Assembly (NCBI RefSeq): GCF_015477355.1
Contig: NZ_JADLRJ010000015.1
Location: 62,001-126,000, forward strand
DNA from: Nocardia blacklockiae
GTDB lineage: Bacteria; Actinomycetota; Actinomycetes; Mycobacteriales; Mycobacteriaceae
Length of the DNA stretch: 64,000 nt
Direction: 5' to 3'
A program made the translations under genes and the position numbers. The notes below the pieces were generated by a model. The model did no database searches. It was not told the DNA's origin and saw only the letters and a list, made by a program, of their open reading frames with translations. Positions 8,458 to 16,626 of this stretch are shown one piece after another (within the stretch, counting starts at the first letter, position 1; every line of letters starts with the position of its first letter).

Positions 8458-10002
8458 ATGACACAGCGATACGTGCTGGCGATCGACCAGGGCACGACCT
8501 CGAGCCGGTGCATCCTGTTCGACCGGCGCGCCCGGCTCGTGGGCGTGGCGCAGCGGGAACACCGGCAGTACTACCCGCGGCCGGGCTGGGTCGAGCAGGA
8601 CGCCGCCGAGATCTGGCGCAATGTCGAGCGCATCCTGCCGCAGGTGCTGCGCGATGCCGGGATCGGCGCGGAACAGGTTGCGGCAGTGGGCATCGCGAAT
8701 CAGCGCGAGACCACCGTGGTGTGGGATCGGCGCACCGGGCAGCCCGTCGGCCGCGCGGTGGTGTGGCAGGACGTGCGCACCGAGGACCTGGTCCGGGAAT
8801 TCGAGGACGCGCCCGGCGCCGAATGCATCCGGGAACTGAGCGGGCTACCGCTGGCCACCTACTTCGCCGCGCCGCGGCTGCGGTGGCTGCTCGACACCGT
8901 GCCCGGATTGCGCGAGCGGGCCGAACGCGGCGAGGTGCTGTTCGGGACGATGGAGAGCTGGCTGGTGTGGAACCTCACCGGCGGCGTCGACGGCGGGCTG
9001 CACGTCACCGACGTCACCAACGCCAGCCGCACCCTGCTGATGAATCTGGCCAGCCGCACCTGGGACCCGGAGTTGTTGCGGTTCTTCGGAATTCCCGCCG
9101 CGATGCTGCCCCGCATCCAGCCCTCGACCGCCTCGTTCGGGACCGTCCGGCACGTGGTGCCGGGACTGCGGATCGCGGCCGCGCTCGGCGACCAGCATGC
9201 CGCGCTGTTCGGCCAGACCTGTTTCGCCCGTGGGGAACTCAAATGCACCTACGGCACCGGCGGCTTCCTGATGATGAACACCGGCACCGAACTCGTGCGC
9301 TCCGAGCACGGCCTGCTCACCACCATCGGCTACCAGATCGCGGACGAGCCGGTGTACGCGCTGGAGGGCCCGATCGCCATGGCGGGCTCGCTGGTGCAGT
9401 GGGTGCGCGACAACATCGGTCTGATCGCGACCGCGCCGGAGATCGAAACCCTCGCTCGCACAGTCGAAGACAACGGCGGCTGCTACCTCGTCCCGGCCTT
9501 CTCCGGCCTCTACGCCCCGCACTGGCGCAGCGACGCCCGCGGCCTGCTGATCGGCCTCACCTCCTACATCACCAAGGGCCACCTGGCCCGCGCCGTCCTC
9601 GAGGCCACCGCCTGGCAGACCCGCGAGGTCGTCGACGCCATGAACGCCGACTCCGGCCTGCGCGCCCCCGCCCTCCGCGTGGACGGCGGCATGACCTCCA
9701 ACCACCTCCTGATGCAGATAGTCGCCGACGTCCTCGACATCCCCGTCACCCGCCCCTTCGTCGCCGAAACCGTCTCCCTCGGCGCCGCCTACGCCGCCGG
9801 CCTCGCCGTCGGCTACTGGCCCGACCTCCAAGGCCTACGCTCGAACTGGCGAGCAGCAGGCCAGTGGCTCCCCCACATGACCCCCCACCTCCGCGAGTCC
9901 GAGTACACCAATTGGCAACGCGCAGTGTCGCTTACGTACGGCTGGGCCCGGCCTTCCCAGACCGCCGACAGCCCACGACCAAGCGCCGCAACAGACAACT
10001 GA
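8458..10002 (+). CDS. glpK2: Glycerol kinase (second copy)
   Basis: A 514-residue FGGY kinase with all glycerol-kinase landmarks: [11 protein letters not shown] near the N-terminus, NQRETTVVWDRRTG, GDQHAA and RVDGGMTSNHLLMQ. It is clearly a paralog of the 4996 gene, not a recent duplicate, because residues differ throughout and the C-terminal tails are unrelated. The ATG at 8458 follows GACAGGAAGCGG. Position behind the IclR gene suggests co-transcription with it. The symbol is only a label for the second copy. It may serve a different induction state or a related polyol. Confidence 0.92.
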   Translation: MTQRYVLAIDQGTTSSRCILFDRRARLVGVAQREHRQYYPRPGWVEQDAAEIWRNVERILPQVLRDAGIGAEQVAAVGIANQRETTVVWDRRTGQPVGRAVVWQDVRTEDLVREFEDAPGAECIRELSGLPLATYFAAPRLRWLLDTVPGLRERAERGEVLFGTMESWLVWNLTGGVDGGLHVTDVTNASRTLLMNLASRTWDPELLRFFGIPAAMLPRIQPSTASFGTVRHVVPGLRIAAALGDQHAALFGQTCFARGELKCTYGTGGFLMMNTGTELVRSEHGLLTTIGYQIADEPVYALEGPIAMAGSLVQWVRDNIGLIATAPEIETLARTVEDNGGCYLVPAFSGLYAPHWRSDARGLLIGLTSYITKGHLARAVLEATAWQTREVVDAMNADSGLRAPALRVDGGMTSNHLLMQIVADVLDIPVTRPFVAETVSLGAAYAAGLAVGYWPDLQGLRSNWRAAGQWLPHMTPHLRESEYTNWQRAVSLTYGWARPSQTADSPRPSAATDN

Positions 10003-10059
10003 CGACCGACAGGCAACCGCTCATCGCTCGCCTGCCTGGTACCCAAGGTCGCTACGACT

Positions 10060-10918
10060 TCAGACCTCGGTGTGCATTGCCTGTGTGCCGACGACTGTTA
10101 GGAGTGCGAGCTTTTCGGCGGTGTCGGTGCCGGGGCGGGGGGTGAACCACAGTAGGCGTTGGCGGGAGTCTTCGCTGAAGAGGCTGAGGCAGGTGAGGTC
10201 GAGCAGGCCGACGGTGGGGTGGAGGATTCGTTTGCGTTCGTCTCTGCGTACGCCGACGTCCTGGGCGGCCCACAGTGATCGGAATTCCGGGGATCGGCGT
10301 AGTAGGACGTCCACCAGTTCGGTCGCCTCGGCGTCGCCGGGGCTGCGGCGGCCGACCGCGGCGCGCAGGTCGGCGACGAACGAATGTGACTGTGGGGCAA
10401 GGTCTTCCGGTGGGTAGATCTGCCGGGAGGTCGGGTCGGTGAACCATCGGTAGATGAAGCTCGAGGCGGGGCCGTGGTGGGTGGACAGGTCGCCGAGCAT
10501 CGCGATGGCGAGCGGGTTCTGGACCAGGACGGTGTGCAGGTCGGTGCTCACCATCGCCGGCGTGCCGTCGATTCGGGTGAGCAGGTCGAGCATGGCGGGG
10601 TGGACATGTGACGTCGTCCCGCCCTGGGGTGGGATCGGGCGGTTCGCCAGCCGGTACAGGTGGTCGCGTTCGTCGCGGCCGAGGCGGAGGGCGCGGGCGA
10701 GCGCGGCGAGCATCTGGTCGGAGGGCTGGGAGCCGGCACCGCGCTCGAGTTCGGTGTAGTACTCCACCGAGGCTCCGGCCAGCACGGCGACCTCATCGCG
10801 CCGCAGACCCGGGACGCGCCGCCGCGGGCCGGGCGCGAGCCCGACCTCCTCGGGGCGGATCCGCTCGCGTCGCGAACGCAGGAAGCCGCCCGAGTTCGGA
10901 GTACCTCGTGTTCGACAT
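10060..10918 (-). pseudogene. XRE-family regulator with ligand-binding domain, apparent 1-bp frameshift near the start
   Basis: The main frame encodes a helix-turn-helix (PGLRRDEVAVLAGASVEYYTELERG) and the long MmyB-like ligand-binding domain ending in GTQAMHTEV. The natural start appears to be ATG at 10918: it has GGGGAGG upstream and encodes MSNTRYSELG, the usual start of this family, but in another frame. The two frames would join as SELGGFLRSRRERI if one base of the CCC at 10889-10891 were absent. Without this repair the gene could only start at a TTG at 10944 with no ribosome site. This is either a true inactivating indel or a sequencing error. The family acts as transcriptional regulators, often next to SDR genes such as the divergent one here. 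Confidence 0.7.
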
Positions 10919-10953
10919 AGGCACAGCCTCCCCGGGCGGCTCAATCTGCGCCA

Positions 10954-10968
10954 GGGGACGGCGTCCCC
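10954..10968. promoter_or_regulatory. Inverted repeat in XRE/SDR divergent promoter
   Basis: GGGGAC-GGC-GTCCCC, two perfect 6-bp arms around 3 nt, lies midway between the XRE start (10918) and the SDR start (11020). It could be the operator of the XRE regulator or a short hairpin; position is the only support. Confidence 0.35.
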
Positions 10969-11019
10969 ACCTTCGTAAGCAACTCCCGCGCGCCCGCGCC
11001 TCGCAACAGAGTGGACGCC

Positions 11020-11766
11020 ATGAACACCTCACTCACCGAATCCGGGGCCTCGCCGGTCGCTGGAAAGACGGTCCTGATCACCGGCGGGACGAGCGGGATC
11101 GGCGCGGCGACTGCCCGGCTCCTGCTCGAGCGTGGCCACCGCGTCGCCGTCACCGGGCGCGATTCCGGTCGGCTCCGAGCCTTCCTCGACGAAGTCGGCC
11201 ACGGGGACCGCGTCCTGGGCCTGATCGCGGACGCCTCCGACCGGGAGTCCACGAACGCGGCGGTCGTCAGCACGGTAGAGCGCTTCGGCGCGCTCGACAC
11301 GGCAGTCGCCAACGCGGGCGGCGCGTCCGCGGATCACTTCCGGACGCGCAGCGCCGTTGTCGACGACGGCGACCCGGAGCTGTGGGGACCGATGGTGCTC
11401 GCCAATGTGCTCGGCCCGGCCCTGCTGGCCAAGGCGACCCTGCCGCACCTCGAGCCCACTCGCGGCCGGTTGGTGCTCCTCGGCAGCGTGGCCGGAATCA
11501 AGAACAGCCCGGGCAACCTCTACTCCGCCACGAAGTGGGCGGTGGTCGGTTTCGCCGAGAACCTCCGCCTGCACGCCACGACCCGCGGCATCGGGGTCAC
11601 GGTCGTGAACCCGGGCATGATCGACACCGCGTTCTGGCACGGCCACGTTCCCCCCATCGCGATGAGCCCGGACGCGGTGGCCGGGGCGATCGCCTTCGCG
11701 CTCGATCAACCGACCGGCGTCGACCTCAACACGGTGACGATCCGCCCGATCGGCCAGCCCGTCTGA
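11020..11766 (+). CDS. Short-chain dehydrogenase/reductase
   Basis: A 248-residue classical SDR. TGGTSGIG (21-28) is the NAD(P)-binding glycine motif, NAG at 98-100 stabilises the fold, and the catalytic residues Ser156, Tyr168 and Lys172 (YSATK) are present, with PGMIDTAF after them. The substrate is unknown. ATG 11020 was chosen; a GTG three codons upstream is possible. It is divergent from the XRE-family regulator at 10060-10918, a common arrangement in which the regulator controls the reductase. Confidence 0.85.
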   Translation: MNTSLTESGASPVAGKTVLITGGTSGIGAATARLLLERGHRVAVTGRDSGRLRAFLDEVGHGDRVLGLIADASDRESTNAAVVSTVERFGALDTAVANAGGASADHFRTRSAVVDDGDPELWGPMVLANVLGPALLAKATLPHLEPTRGRLVLLGSVAGIKNSPGNLYSATKWAVVGFAENLRLHATTRGIGVTVVNPGMIDTAFWHGHVPPIAMSPDAVAGAIAFALDQPTGVDLNTVTIRPIGQPV

Positions 11767-11800
11767 AGCGGGCGGCCCCGACAGCGAAAACCGTTGTGGC

Positions 11801-12472
11801 TCAATGGTCACGGACGCGAGTGTGGACCGTCAGCAGTAGGTGATCGAAGACGGTGACGGTATCGGCGGGTGGTGGCGGGACCTGGTCGAGGTCGGCGATG
11901 AGCTGTTCGGCCAGGTCCCGGACTTTGGTGTTGGTTTCCTGGGAACGCCATCGCAGCAGGTCGAAGGCTTGCCCGGCGCTGATGCGGTACATGCGCATCA
12001 GCACGCCCTTGGCCTGTTCGATGACGGCGCGATTCTCCACCACCACCGGCATCGCCGCGTTCGGCGTGTGCTGTTGGGCGGCGGCGACGGTGTCGGAGAG
12101 GTCGACGTAGAACCCGGCGGTGCCGACGGGTTCACCGGCCGCGTCCACGATGCGGTCGGCGACGACCATGACCGAATGCTCGACGCCGGTGGCGTCGAGG
12201 AAGCGGTGCCGGCTGGAGAACGGCTCCTTCAGGTCGACCGAACGCGTAATCGCCTGCGCCACATGCTCGCGGTCGTCGGGGTGCTTCTGCTCGAGCAGCA
12301 GCGCGGTGGTCGGCTCGACCTGTCCGGGTTCATAGTCGTGCATGCGGTACAGCTCCGGCGACCACTCCCACCGATGGGTGGTGAACCAGAACCGGAAACT
12401 ACCCGCGCGCGGCATAGTCGAAGCGGGTCGCGGCCCGAAACCGACTCCGCTGGTTTCCGACGTCTCGGTCAC
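11801..12472 (-). CDS. PAS-ANTAR antitermination regulator
   Basis: From GTG 12472 this is a 223-residue protein with a PAS fold (WEWSPELYRMHDYEPG, HPDDRE and the GFYVDLSDT segment, about 25-130) and a C-terminal ANTAR domain (about 140-205; ENRAVIEQAKGVLM and AFDLLRWRSQETNTKVRDLAEQL). ANTAR proteins bind paired RNA hairpins and prevent transcription termination; the PAS part would sense an unknown signal. The frame is open to a TTG at 12571, and an ATG at 12415 is also possible, so the start is uncertain. It is a stand-alone gene. Confidence 0.85.
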   Translation of the reverse strand: MTETSETSGVGFGPRPASTMPRAGSFRFWFTTHRWEWSPELYRMHDYEPGQVEPTTALLLEQKHPDDREHVAQAITRSVDLKEPFSSRHRFLDATGVEHSVMVVADRIVDAAGEPVGTAGFYVDLSDTVAAAQQHTPNAAMPVVVENRAVIEQAKGVLMRMYRISAGQAFDLLRWRSQETNTKVRDLAEQLIADLDQVPPPPADTVTVFDHLLLTVHTRVRDH

Positions 12473-12734
12473 CGGCCGACCACGTCCTCGCCGTGGACGA
12501 CGCACCGCGAGCACAGGAATGATGTCACGCCGGGCCGTGGCCAGGGAGTTCGCGGGAGCGTCATCTCGCAAATTTAGCCGAGCCCGCCCGAATTCACTGG
12601 TTTATGGCATCTACACCGGTTTACTCGCGCGAGCGCTACTGCCGCGCCTCGGCTGGCGGGAGTCCGGGCTCGTCGCCGTCCGGTACGTGTGGCTCCGGGT
12701 AACATAGGGTGACACGGTTCTTAAGGGGGACTTC

Positions 12735-12908
12735 ATGTCATCGGACGATCACCGCGAGCAGGTTGATGATCCACGCGCACGCTGGCGTCACCTGCCTCCC
12801 GAACCCGACCGCTATGTCGAGGAAACTCAGGTCGATGGGGATTCGTCCGGGTACACGGTGCCCGCCGTCGATCCGGGCCAGGACTTCACTCGTCTCTATG
12901 GTGGCTGA
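12735..12908 (+). CDS. Small hypothetical protein (57 residues)
   Basis: ATG 12735 is preceded by a strong AAGGGGGA at 6 nt. The product is acidic and hydrophilic with many Asp, Glu, Arg and Pro residues, lacks any membrane segment or signal peptide, and ends RLYGG. I do not recognise a family. Its last 23 bases overlap the 3' end of the convergent XRE gene. The ribosome site and codon pattern favour a real gene, but there is no homology evidence. Confidence 0.55.
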   Translation: MSSDDHREQVDDPRARWRHLPPEPDRYVEETQVDGDSSGYTVPAVDPGQDFTRLYGG

Positions 12909-13695
12909 TGCTGGATAGGGTGGCGGTGGTGAAATCGTCCAGCGGGTAGAACAATTCGATGGCCAGTTCGGAGAGGGTCACGTCGGCCGGAGCGCCGAAG
13001 GTGGCCATGGTGCTGAACATCGAGAGTTCGCCGTTGGGTGTGCGGATGCGGATCGGGACCTGGAATGGGCTTGGTTGTGCCGCTTCGGGTTCCGAGGTTG
13101 CGGCAGGTTCGGGGTAGCGGGAGATCTCGTCGTAGAGTGCTCGCAGATGGGTGTCTCCGGTTGCGTTCACCTGACGAATGAGCCTTTCCAAGAACAGGTT
13201 TCGGACTTGGTGGGCGTTGACGAGGTGGGCGGACAATCCTTCGGGATGTAGGACCAAGCGGTACACGTTTGGCTCGGGGGCTAGTAGATGGTCCGGAATC
13301 CCGCTCATCAATACGCCCATCGCGCGATTTCCGGTGACCAGGTTCCAGTACCGGTCGACAACCACCGCCGGGTACGGCTCGTGCGCGGTGAGCATGGTGT
13401 CGAGCGCGGCTCGCACCGACGCCAGGTTCGCGTCCGTGAGACTGCTTTCCGGGTATTCGGGGGAATAGCCGGCGGCTAGGAGAAGGGTATTGCGTTCGCG
13501 CAGCGGGACATCCAGGGTTTCGCACAGTCTGAGGACCATCGCGCGGCTCGGCTTGGAACGGCCCGTCTCGACGTAGGACAGGTGCCGGGCCGAGGTGTCG
13601 GCCGCCAGCGCCAGATCCCATTGGCTCAGTCGCCGCCGTCGACGCCATTCCCGGAGGAGGGCGCCCACCTGTGTGGACGGGGCGATCGAGGTCAT
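12886..13695 (-). CDS. XRE-family transcriptional regulator
   Basis: A 269-residue regulator: helix-turn-helix at about 10-65 (RRRLSQWDLALAADTSARHLSYVETGRSKPSRAMVLRL) followed by the MmyB-like ligand-binding region (YPAVVVDRYWNLVTGNRAM, FLERLIRQVNATGD). The family resembles regulators placed beside small membrane or transport genes. ATG 13695 is the start closest to the HTH; an ATG at 13731 has GGAGG only 3 nt upstream and is an alternative. It is divergent from the membrane protein at 13823, with a dyad at 13746-13782 between them. Confidence 0.85.
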   Translation of the reverse strand: MTSIAPSTQVGALLREWRRRRRLSQWDLALAADTSARHLSYVETGRSKPSRAMVLRLCETLDVPLRERNTLLLAAGYSPEYPESSLTDANLASVRAALDTMLTAHEPYPAVVVDRYWNLVTGNRAMGVLMSGIPDHLLAPEPNVYRLVLHPEGLSAHLVNAHQVRNLFLERLIRQVNATGDTHLRALYDEISRYPEPAATSEPEAAQPSPFQVPIRIRTPNGELSMFSTMATFGAPADVTLSELAIELFYPLDDFTTATLSSISHHRDE

Positions 13696-13745
13696 CGAGG
13701 CAGCATAGCCAGGCCGTTTCGGCGCCTCCATGACCTCCGAGGTTA

Positions 13746-13782
13746 TTGAGACCACGATCTCCGTCCGGCACGGTCGTCTCAA
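13746..13782. promoter_or_regulatory. Spaced dyad in XRE/membrane-protein promoter region
   Basis: TTGAGAC (13746-13752) and its exact complement GTCTCAA (13776-13782) flank a 23-nt spacer, about 40-80 nt upstream of the gene at 13823. This is a plausible binding site for the divergent XRE regulator; only symmetry and position support it. Confidence 0.35.
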
Positions 13783-13822
13783 GAGGCCCGATCGGTTTCG
13801 GCCCCTCGAATAGGAGACGAAT

Positions 13823-14248
13823 ATGACGACGATCCTGCCCGCGCCGATCACCGGGAATGCCCGTGCCGCCTACTTACGCACCATGCTTCAGGTGGACGGC
13901 TGGAGCACCGGTGGATTCGGCATCGTGCTGCTCGCGGCGGGACCGCTGCTGCATGGCCCGCTCGGGTTGCCCTCCACGTGGTCGATCCCGTTCGGCATCG
14001 GAATGCTCGGCGGCGCGGCGGCGCTCTTGCTCATCGCCGGATATCCCGATATCCCACGCGAACTGGCGCTCACCGTCGTGGCGGCGAATACGTTGTCGGC
14101 GGCGGTGATGCTCGTCCTGGTCTTTGTCGGCGCGATGCCGCTGACCGGGTGGGGAATTGCCTTCATGCTGATCGGTGCCGCGGTGGTAACGGCATTCGCC
14201 GCACTCGAATTCATCGGTCTGCGACGCACGCTGTCCCTTCGGCCCTAG
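13823..14248 (+). CDS. Small four-helix membrane protein
   Basis: A 141-residue protein with four predicted transmembrane segments (about 27-45, 54-72, 82-103 and 109-132) and short cytoplasmic ends. TAGGAGACGAAT precedes ATG 13823. I do not recognise a specific family or catalytic motif. Its placement opposite an XRE regulator suggests that its expression is controlled by that protein. Function unknown. Confidence 0.75.
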   Translation: MTTILPAPITGNARAAYLRTMLQVDGWSTGGFGIVLLAAGPLLHGPLGLPSTWSIPFGIGMLGGAAALLLIAGYPDIPRELALTVVAANTLSAAVMLVLVFVGAMPLTGWGIAFMLIGAAVVTAFAALEFIGLRRTLSLRP

Positions 14249-14381
14249 GAGTCACGGGTGCGTTCCTGCCCTTTGCGTTCTCGTCCACGCTCTTCCCTGC
14301 CGCCGCGAGTCCAACCCGGCCTTCGGCGGTTCCCGGTGCCGTGACTCGATTCCGGGTGTCGGTCGCGTAACCCGCATCAAA

Positions 14382-14519
14382 TCACTGACCCCGCGGGCCA
14401 TGTCCACGGGCTGACCCTTGGCGGCCAGTTCGGGTTCTCTCTCTGAGCTTGCAGTGCGACACAAAAACTTGTGTCTTGTTATCGAACTCGATATCGAATC
14501 CGATTTGTTCGTCGCTCAT
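14382..14519 (-). CDS. Small hypothetical protein, possibly frameshifted
   Basis: ATG 14519 with AGGGGGA upstream encodes 45 residues starting MSDEQIGFDIEFDNKTQVFV. After about residue 22 the frame turns Arg/Gly-rich and stops, whereas another frame reads EREPELAAKGQPVDMARGVSDLMRVT, which looks more protein-like. A slip in the AGAGAGAGA run near 14440-14448 could explain this. The run is next to a perfect 7-bp hairpin at 14458-14475. It is downstream of two other small genes on the same strand. No family recognised. Confidence 0.4.
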   Translation of the reverse strand: MSDEQIGFDIEFDNKTQVFVSHCKLRERTRTGRQGSARGHGPRGQ

Positions 14520-14556
14520 TGCATCCCCCTGCGGCGGCTGTACCGGTACGCGGAGC

Positions 14557-14748
14557 CTATCGGATCCGGCCTGAGTCGGGCTTGACTCGTCCGGCCTCGA
14601 TCAGCGTCTGGAACGCCGTCCGTTTCCGGTCGCAATCTTCTACCGGGCACTCTCGATGCTGCTGCATCGCCTTGTGCGCCTGGTTGGGTGTGAACGGCTC
14701 GGCCGGCGCGTCGTGCGTCCATCCGACCGCAGTCTGTTGGCGGGGCAT
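14557..14748 (-). CDS. Small hypothetical protein (63 residues)
   Basis: Starts at ATG 14748 and contains the block PFTPNQAHKAMQQH followed by CPVEDCDRKRTAFQTLIEAGR. Two cysteines spaced C-x5-C and an overall basic, hydrophilic composition are visible. Similar short proteins with an AH-x-AMQ-x-H...C...C pattern are, to my recollection, common in mycolata and lack a known function. It lies 50 nt after the 14799 gene and 37 nt before the 14382 gene, so the three probably form a small operon. Confidence 0.6.
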   Translation of the reverse strand: MPRQQTAVGWTHDAPAEPFTPNQAHKAMQQHRECPVEDCDRKRTAFQTLIEAGRVKPDSGRIR

Positions 14749-14798
14749 CCGCTCTCGGATCGTTTCCACGGTGTTGCCGTGGTTGCGGTTGCGCCACC

Positions 14799-15107
14799 TC
14801 ACGCGAAGCAGCCTTCTCGGATCATCGTCCAGCGAGTGAAACTCAGTCGCGGAGAGAGTGTTTCGATTTCCGCGAAGTGCAAGATCCCGTTGAGCGCGAG
14901 CGGGCTCAGGTGTTGCGGTGACGGAGTGATCACCGCGTCTACGTTGGCGGCCCGCACCTGGTCGGCAAGTGGGGTGAGTGAGAGCTCGGGCCAGATGATC
15001 AGGTACCCGAGCGAGCGCGCGAGCCGCTGGACTTGGGTGCGGTCCCACATCAACGCGTCGGATACCTCGGAATCAACCCATCCGAGTGCGGTCGGTCGGA
15101 ATCGCAT
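14799..15107 (-). CDS. Hypothetical protein (102 residues)
   Basis: ATG 15107 has GGGAGG at 9 nt. The protein reads as a small globular domain: DRTQVQRLARSLGYLIIWP, then VRAANVDAVITPSPQHL and HFAEIETLSPRLSF. The pattern resembles the N-terminal resolvase-like folds of actinobacterial proteins (position-specific strands ending in DAVI.PSP), but the catalytic serine and arginine residues of a resolvase are not apparent, so no activity is assigned. First gene of a leftward group of small genes. Confidence 0.6.
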   Translation of the reverse strand: MRFRPTALGWVDSEVSDALMWDRTQVQRLARSLGYLIIWPELSLTPLADQVRAANVDAVITPSPQHLSPLALNGILHFAEIETLSPRLSFTRWTMIREGCFA

Positions 15108-15277
15108 GACGCTGTGCCTCCCTGTGGGACTGACGTCGGTTCTTGGGTGGCACTTCCTGTGAAAGGTCTTGGCGCGCATGGGCCGCCGGGATGGGCGGCC
15201 GGTAAACGACTTCAACGGGAAGGCCGGTTCCCAACGTTATGGGCGGGCCGGGGACGCCAGAACCGTGCCGTGGACAT

Positions 15278-15296
15278 TTCCGAAGACACTTCGGAA
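15278..15296. promoter_or_regulatory. 19-bp palindrome upstream of XRE/DUF5919-Nudix operon
   Basis: TTCCGAAG-ACA-CTTCGGAA gives perfect 8-bp arms around 3 nt, followed by a further CCGAA half-site at 15301-15305. It ends 29 nt before the likely start at 15326, so it overlaps the expected promoter. The adjacent XRE protein is the natural candidate for binding. Confidence 0.55.
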
Positions 15297-15325
15297 CGTC
15301 CCGAATGTCTCCTAGCCTTATGGGT

Positions 15326-16089
15326 ATGGCTCAGCAGAGACTAGAGACGGCAATCTTCAGGTCAGGGCTGAGTTCTGCGGAGTTGGCCGACAAGGCGGGC
15401 GTAGATGTGAAGACAGTGAATCGTTGGCTGGCAGGAAGGGTGCCCCACAGGCGGACACGCATCCGAGTGGCTGCATTGCTGGGGGAGACCGAAGAAACGC
15501 TGTGGCCCGCTGCCCGTCCGGATACACAAGCCGGTGCCCCCGCCACCGCTGAGGTACTGGGCGCTTACGCACACCGCGCCGAGATCCCGAACGATCTGTG
15601 GATTTCGTTGGTGCACAAGGCAACTCGTCGGGTAGACATCATGGGCTATGCCTACCCATTCGTGCTCGAACTTATGCCCGAGCCGCTGAGGTGATAGCGG
15701 ACAAATGCTCGTCCGGGTGCGAGGTACTCTTAGGTTTCGCCGATCCGGACTGTGATCACGTCGCCGAGCGTGACACGCTGGAACAGATGAACGGCACGCT
15801 TCCGGGCCGGATACGCAACGCCCTGTCCATGCTCGGTCCGCTGCCCGATACCCCCGGGTGTCGGGTGGGTCTGCACTCGACGCACCTCTACAACGCCGTC
15901 TTTCGGTTCGATGACGAGATGATCGTTACCCCATACCTGTTCCGTGCTCGCGGTTACCAGCACACCGCCTTGCATCTGCGGCGTTTGTCCCCGCACGGAA
16001 TATTCGAATCGTTCGCTGATCAGTTCGAACAGATATGGCAGACCACGGTGCCGTACACAGCGGAAGCCGGTCATGGGCGCACGGCGTGA
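15326..16089 (+). pseudogene. XRE/DUF5919-type regulator interrupted by a frameshift
   Basis: From ATG 15326 the first frame gives a helix-turn-helix (SSAELADKAGVDVKTVNRWLAG) and the start of a C-terminal domain (NDLWISLVHKATRRVDIMGYAYPFVLE), then stops at 15694. The rest of the domain continues in another frame (RAAEVIADKCSSGCEVLLGFADPD through HLRRLSPHGIFESF) to 16089. One missing base around 15672-15690 restores a continuous protein of about 253 residues of the type that pairs XRE with DUF5919. The second part has no own ribosome site. It overlaps the Nudix gene, as in intact versions of this gene pair. Either decay or a sequencing error. Confidence 0.75.
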
Positions 16090-16546
16090 CTACTATCGCT
16101 CTCCGGACGCGCCTGAGCCGAACTCGCTGAAGCCGGGGGCATCTGCGCTGGTGACCGACGACTCCGGCCGTGTGCTCATGCAGCGTCGAGGAGACTCGGG
16201 CAACTGGTCGTTGCCAGGCGGGATCATGGAGTTGGGTGAGACGCTCTCGCAGTGCGCTGTTCGCGAGACTCGGGAAGAGACCGGCCTGGACATAGAGATC
16301 ACCGGATTGCTCGGGATCTACTCGGACCCGGCGCACGTGATCGCATACGCCGACGGCGAGGTGAGGCAAGAATTCGTAGTCGTGTACTACGGCCGCGTGA
16401 TCGGTGGTCGGCTCGTGGTGTCCCAAGAATCCATCTCTGTGGAGTTTCTGAGCCTGAAAGAACTCGAATCCTTGCCGGTGCACTCGACAGTGCGGTTGAG
16501 ATTGCAGCACCATGCGGAGTACTGCGGTACGCCGTATCTCGGTTGA
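16073..16546 (+). CDS. Nudix hydrolase
   Basis: A 157-residue Nudix protein that would hydrolyse a nucleoside diphosphate linked to another group. The Nudix box is intact at 50-72 (GG-x5-E-x7-RETREETG), with the preceding strand VLMQRRGDSGNWSLPGG. ATG 16073 overlaps the last 17 bases of the upstream XRE/DUF5919 reading frame, indicating translational coupling. Substrate is not predictable from the sequence. The pair recurs in actinomycetes, so regulator and hydrolase probably act together. Confidence 0.9.
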   Translation: MGARRDYYRSPDAPEPNSLKPGASALVTDDSGRVLMQRRGDSGNWSLPGGIMELGETLSQCAVRETREETGLDIEITGLLGIYSDPAHVIAYADGEVRQEFVVVYYGRVIGGRLVVSQESISVEFLSLKELESLPVHSTVRLRLQHHAEYCGTPYLG

Positions 16547-16587
16547 CGCAGGTCGCGGTTGCCGCCGACTTTGGTCCAGCCCCCAAC

Positions 16588-16616
16588 CCCGCCCGCCGCA
16601 GCTTGCGGCGGGCGGG
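16588..16616. terminator. Convergent hairpin terminator
   Basis: A perfect 13-bp stem (CCCGCCCGCCGCA and its complement) with a 3-nt loop lies 42 nt after the Nudix stop and 10 nt from the stop of the convergent secreted-protein gene. Confidence 0.75.
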
Positions 16617-16626
16617 TGCTGCCGGA

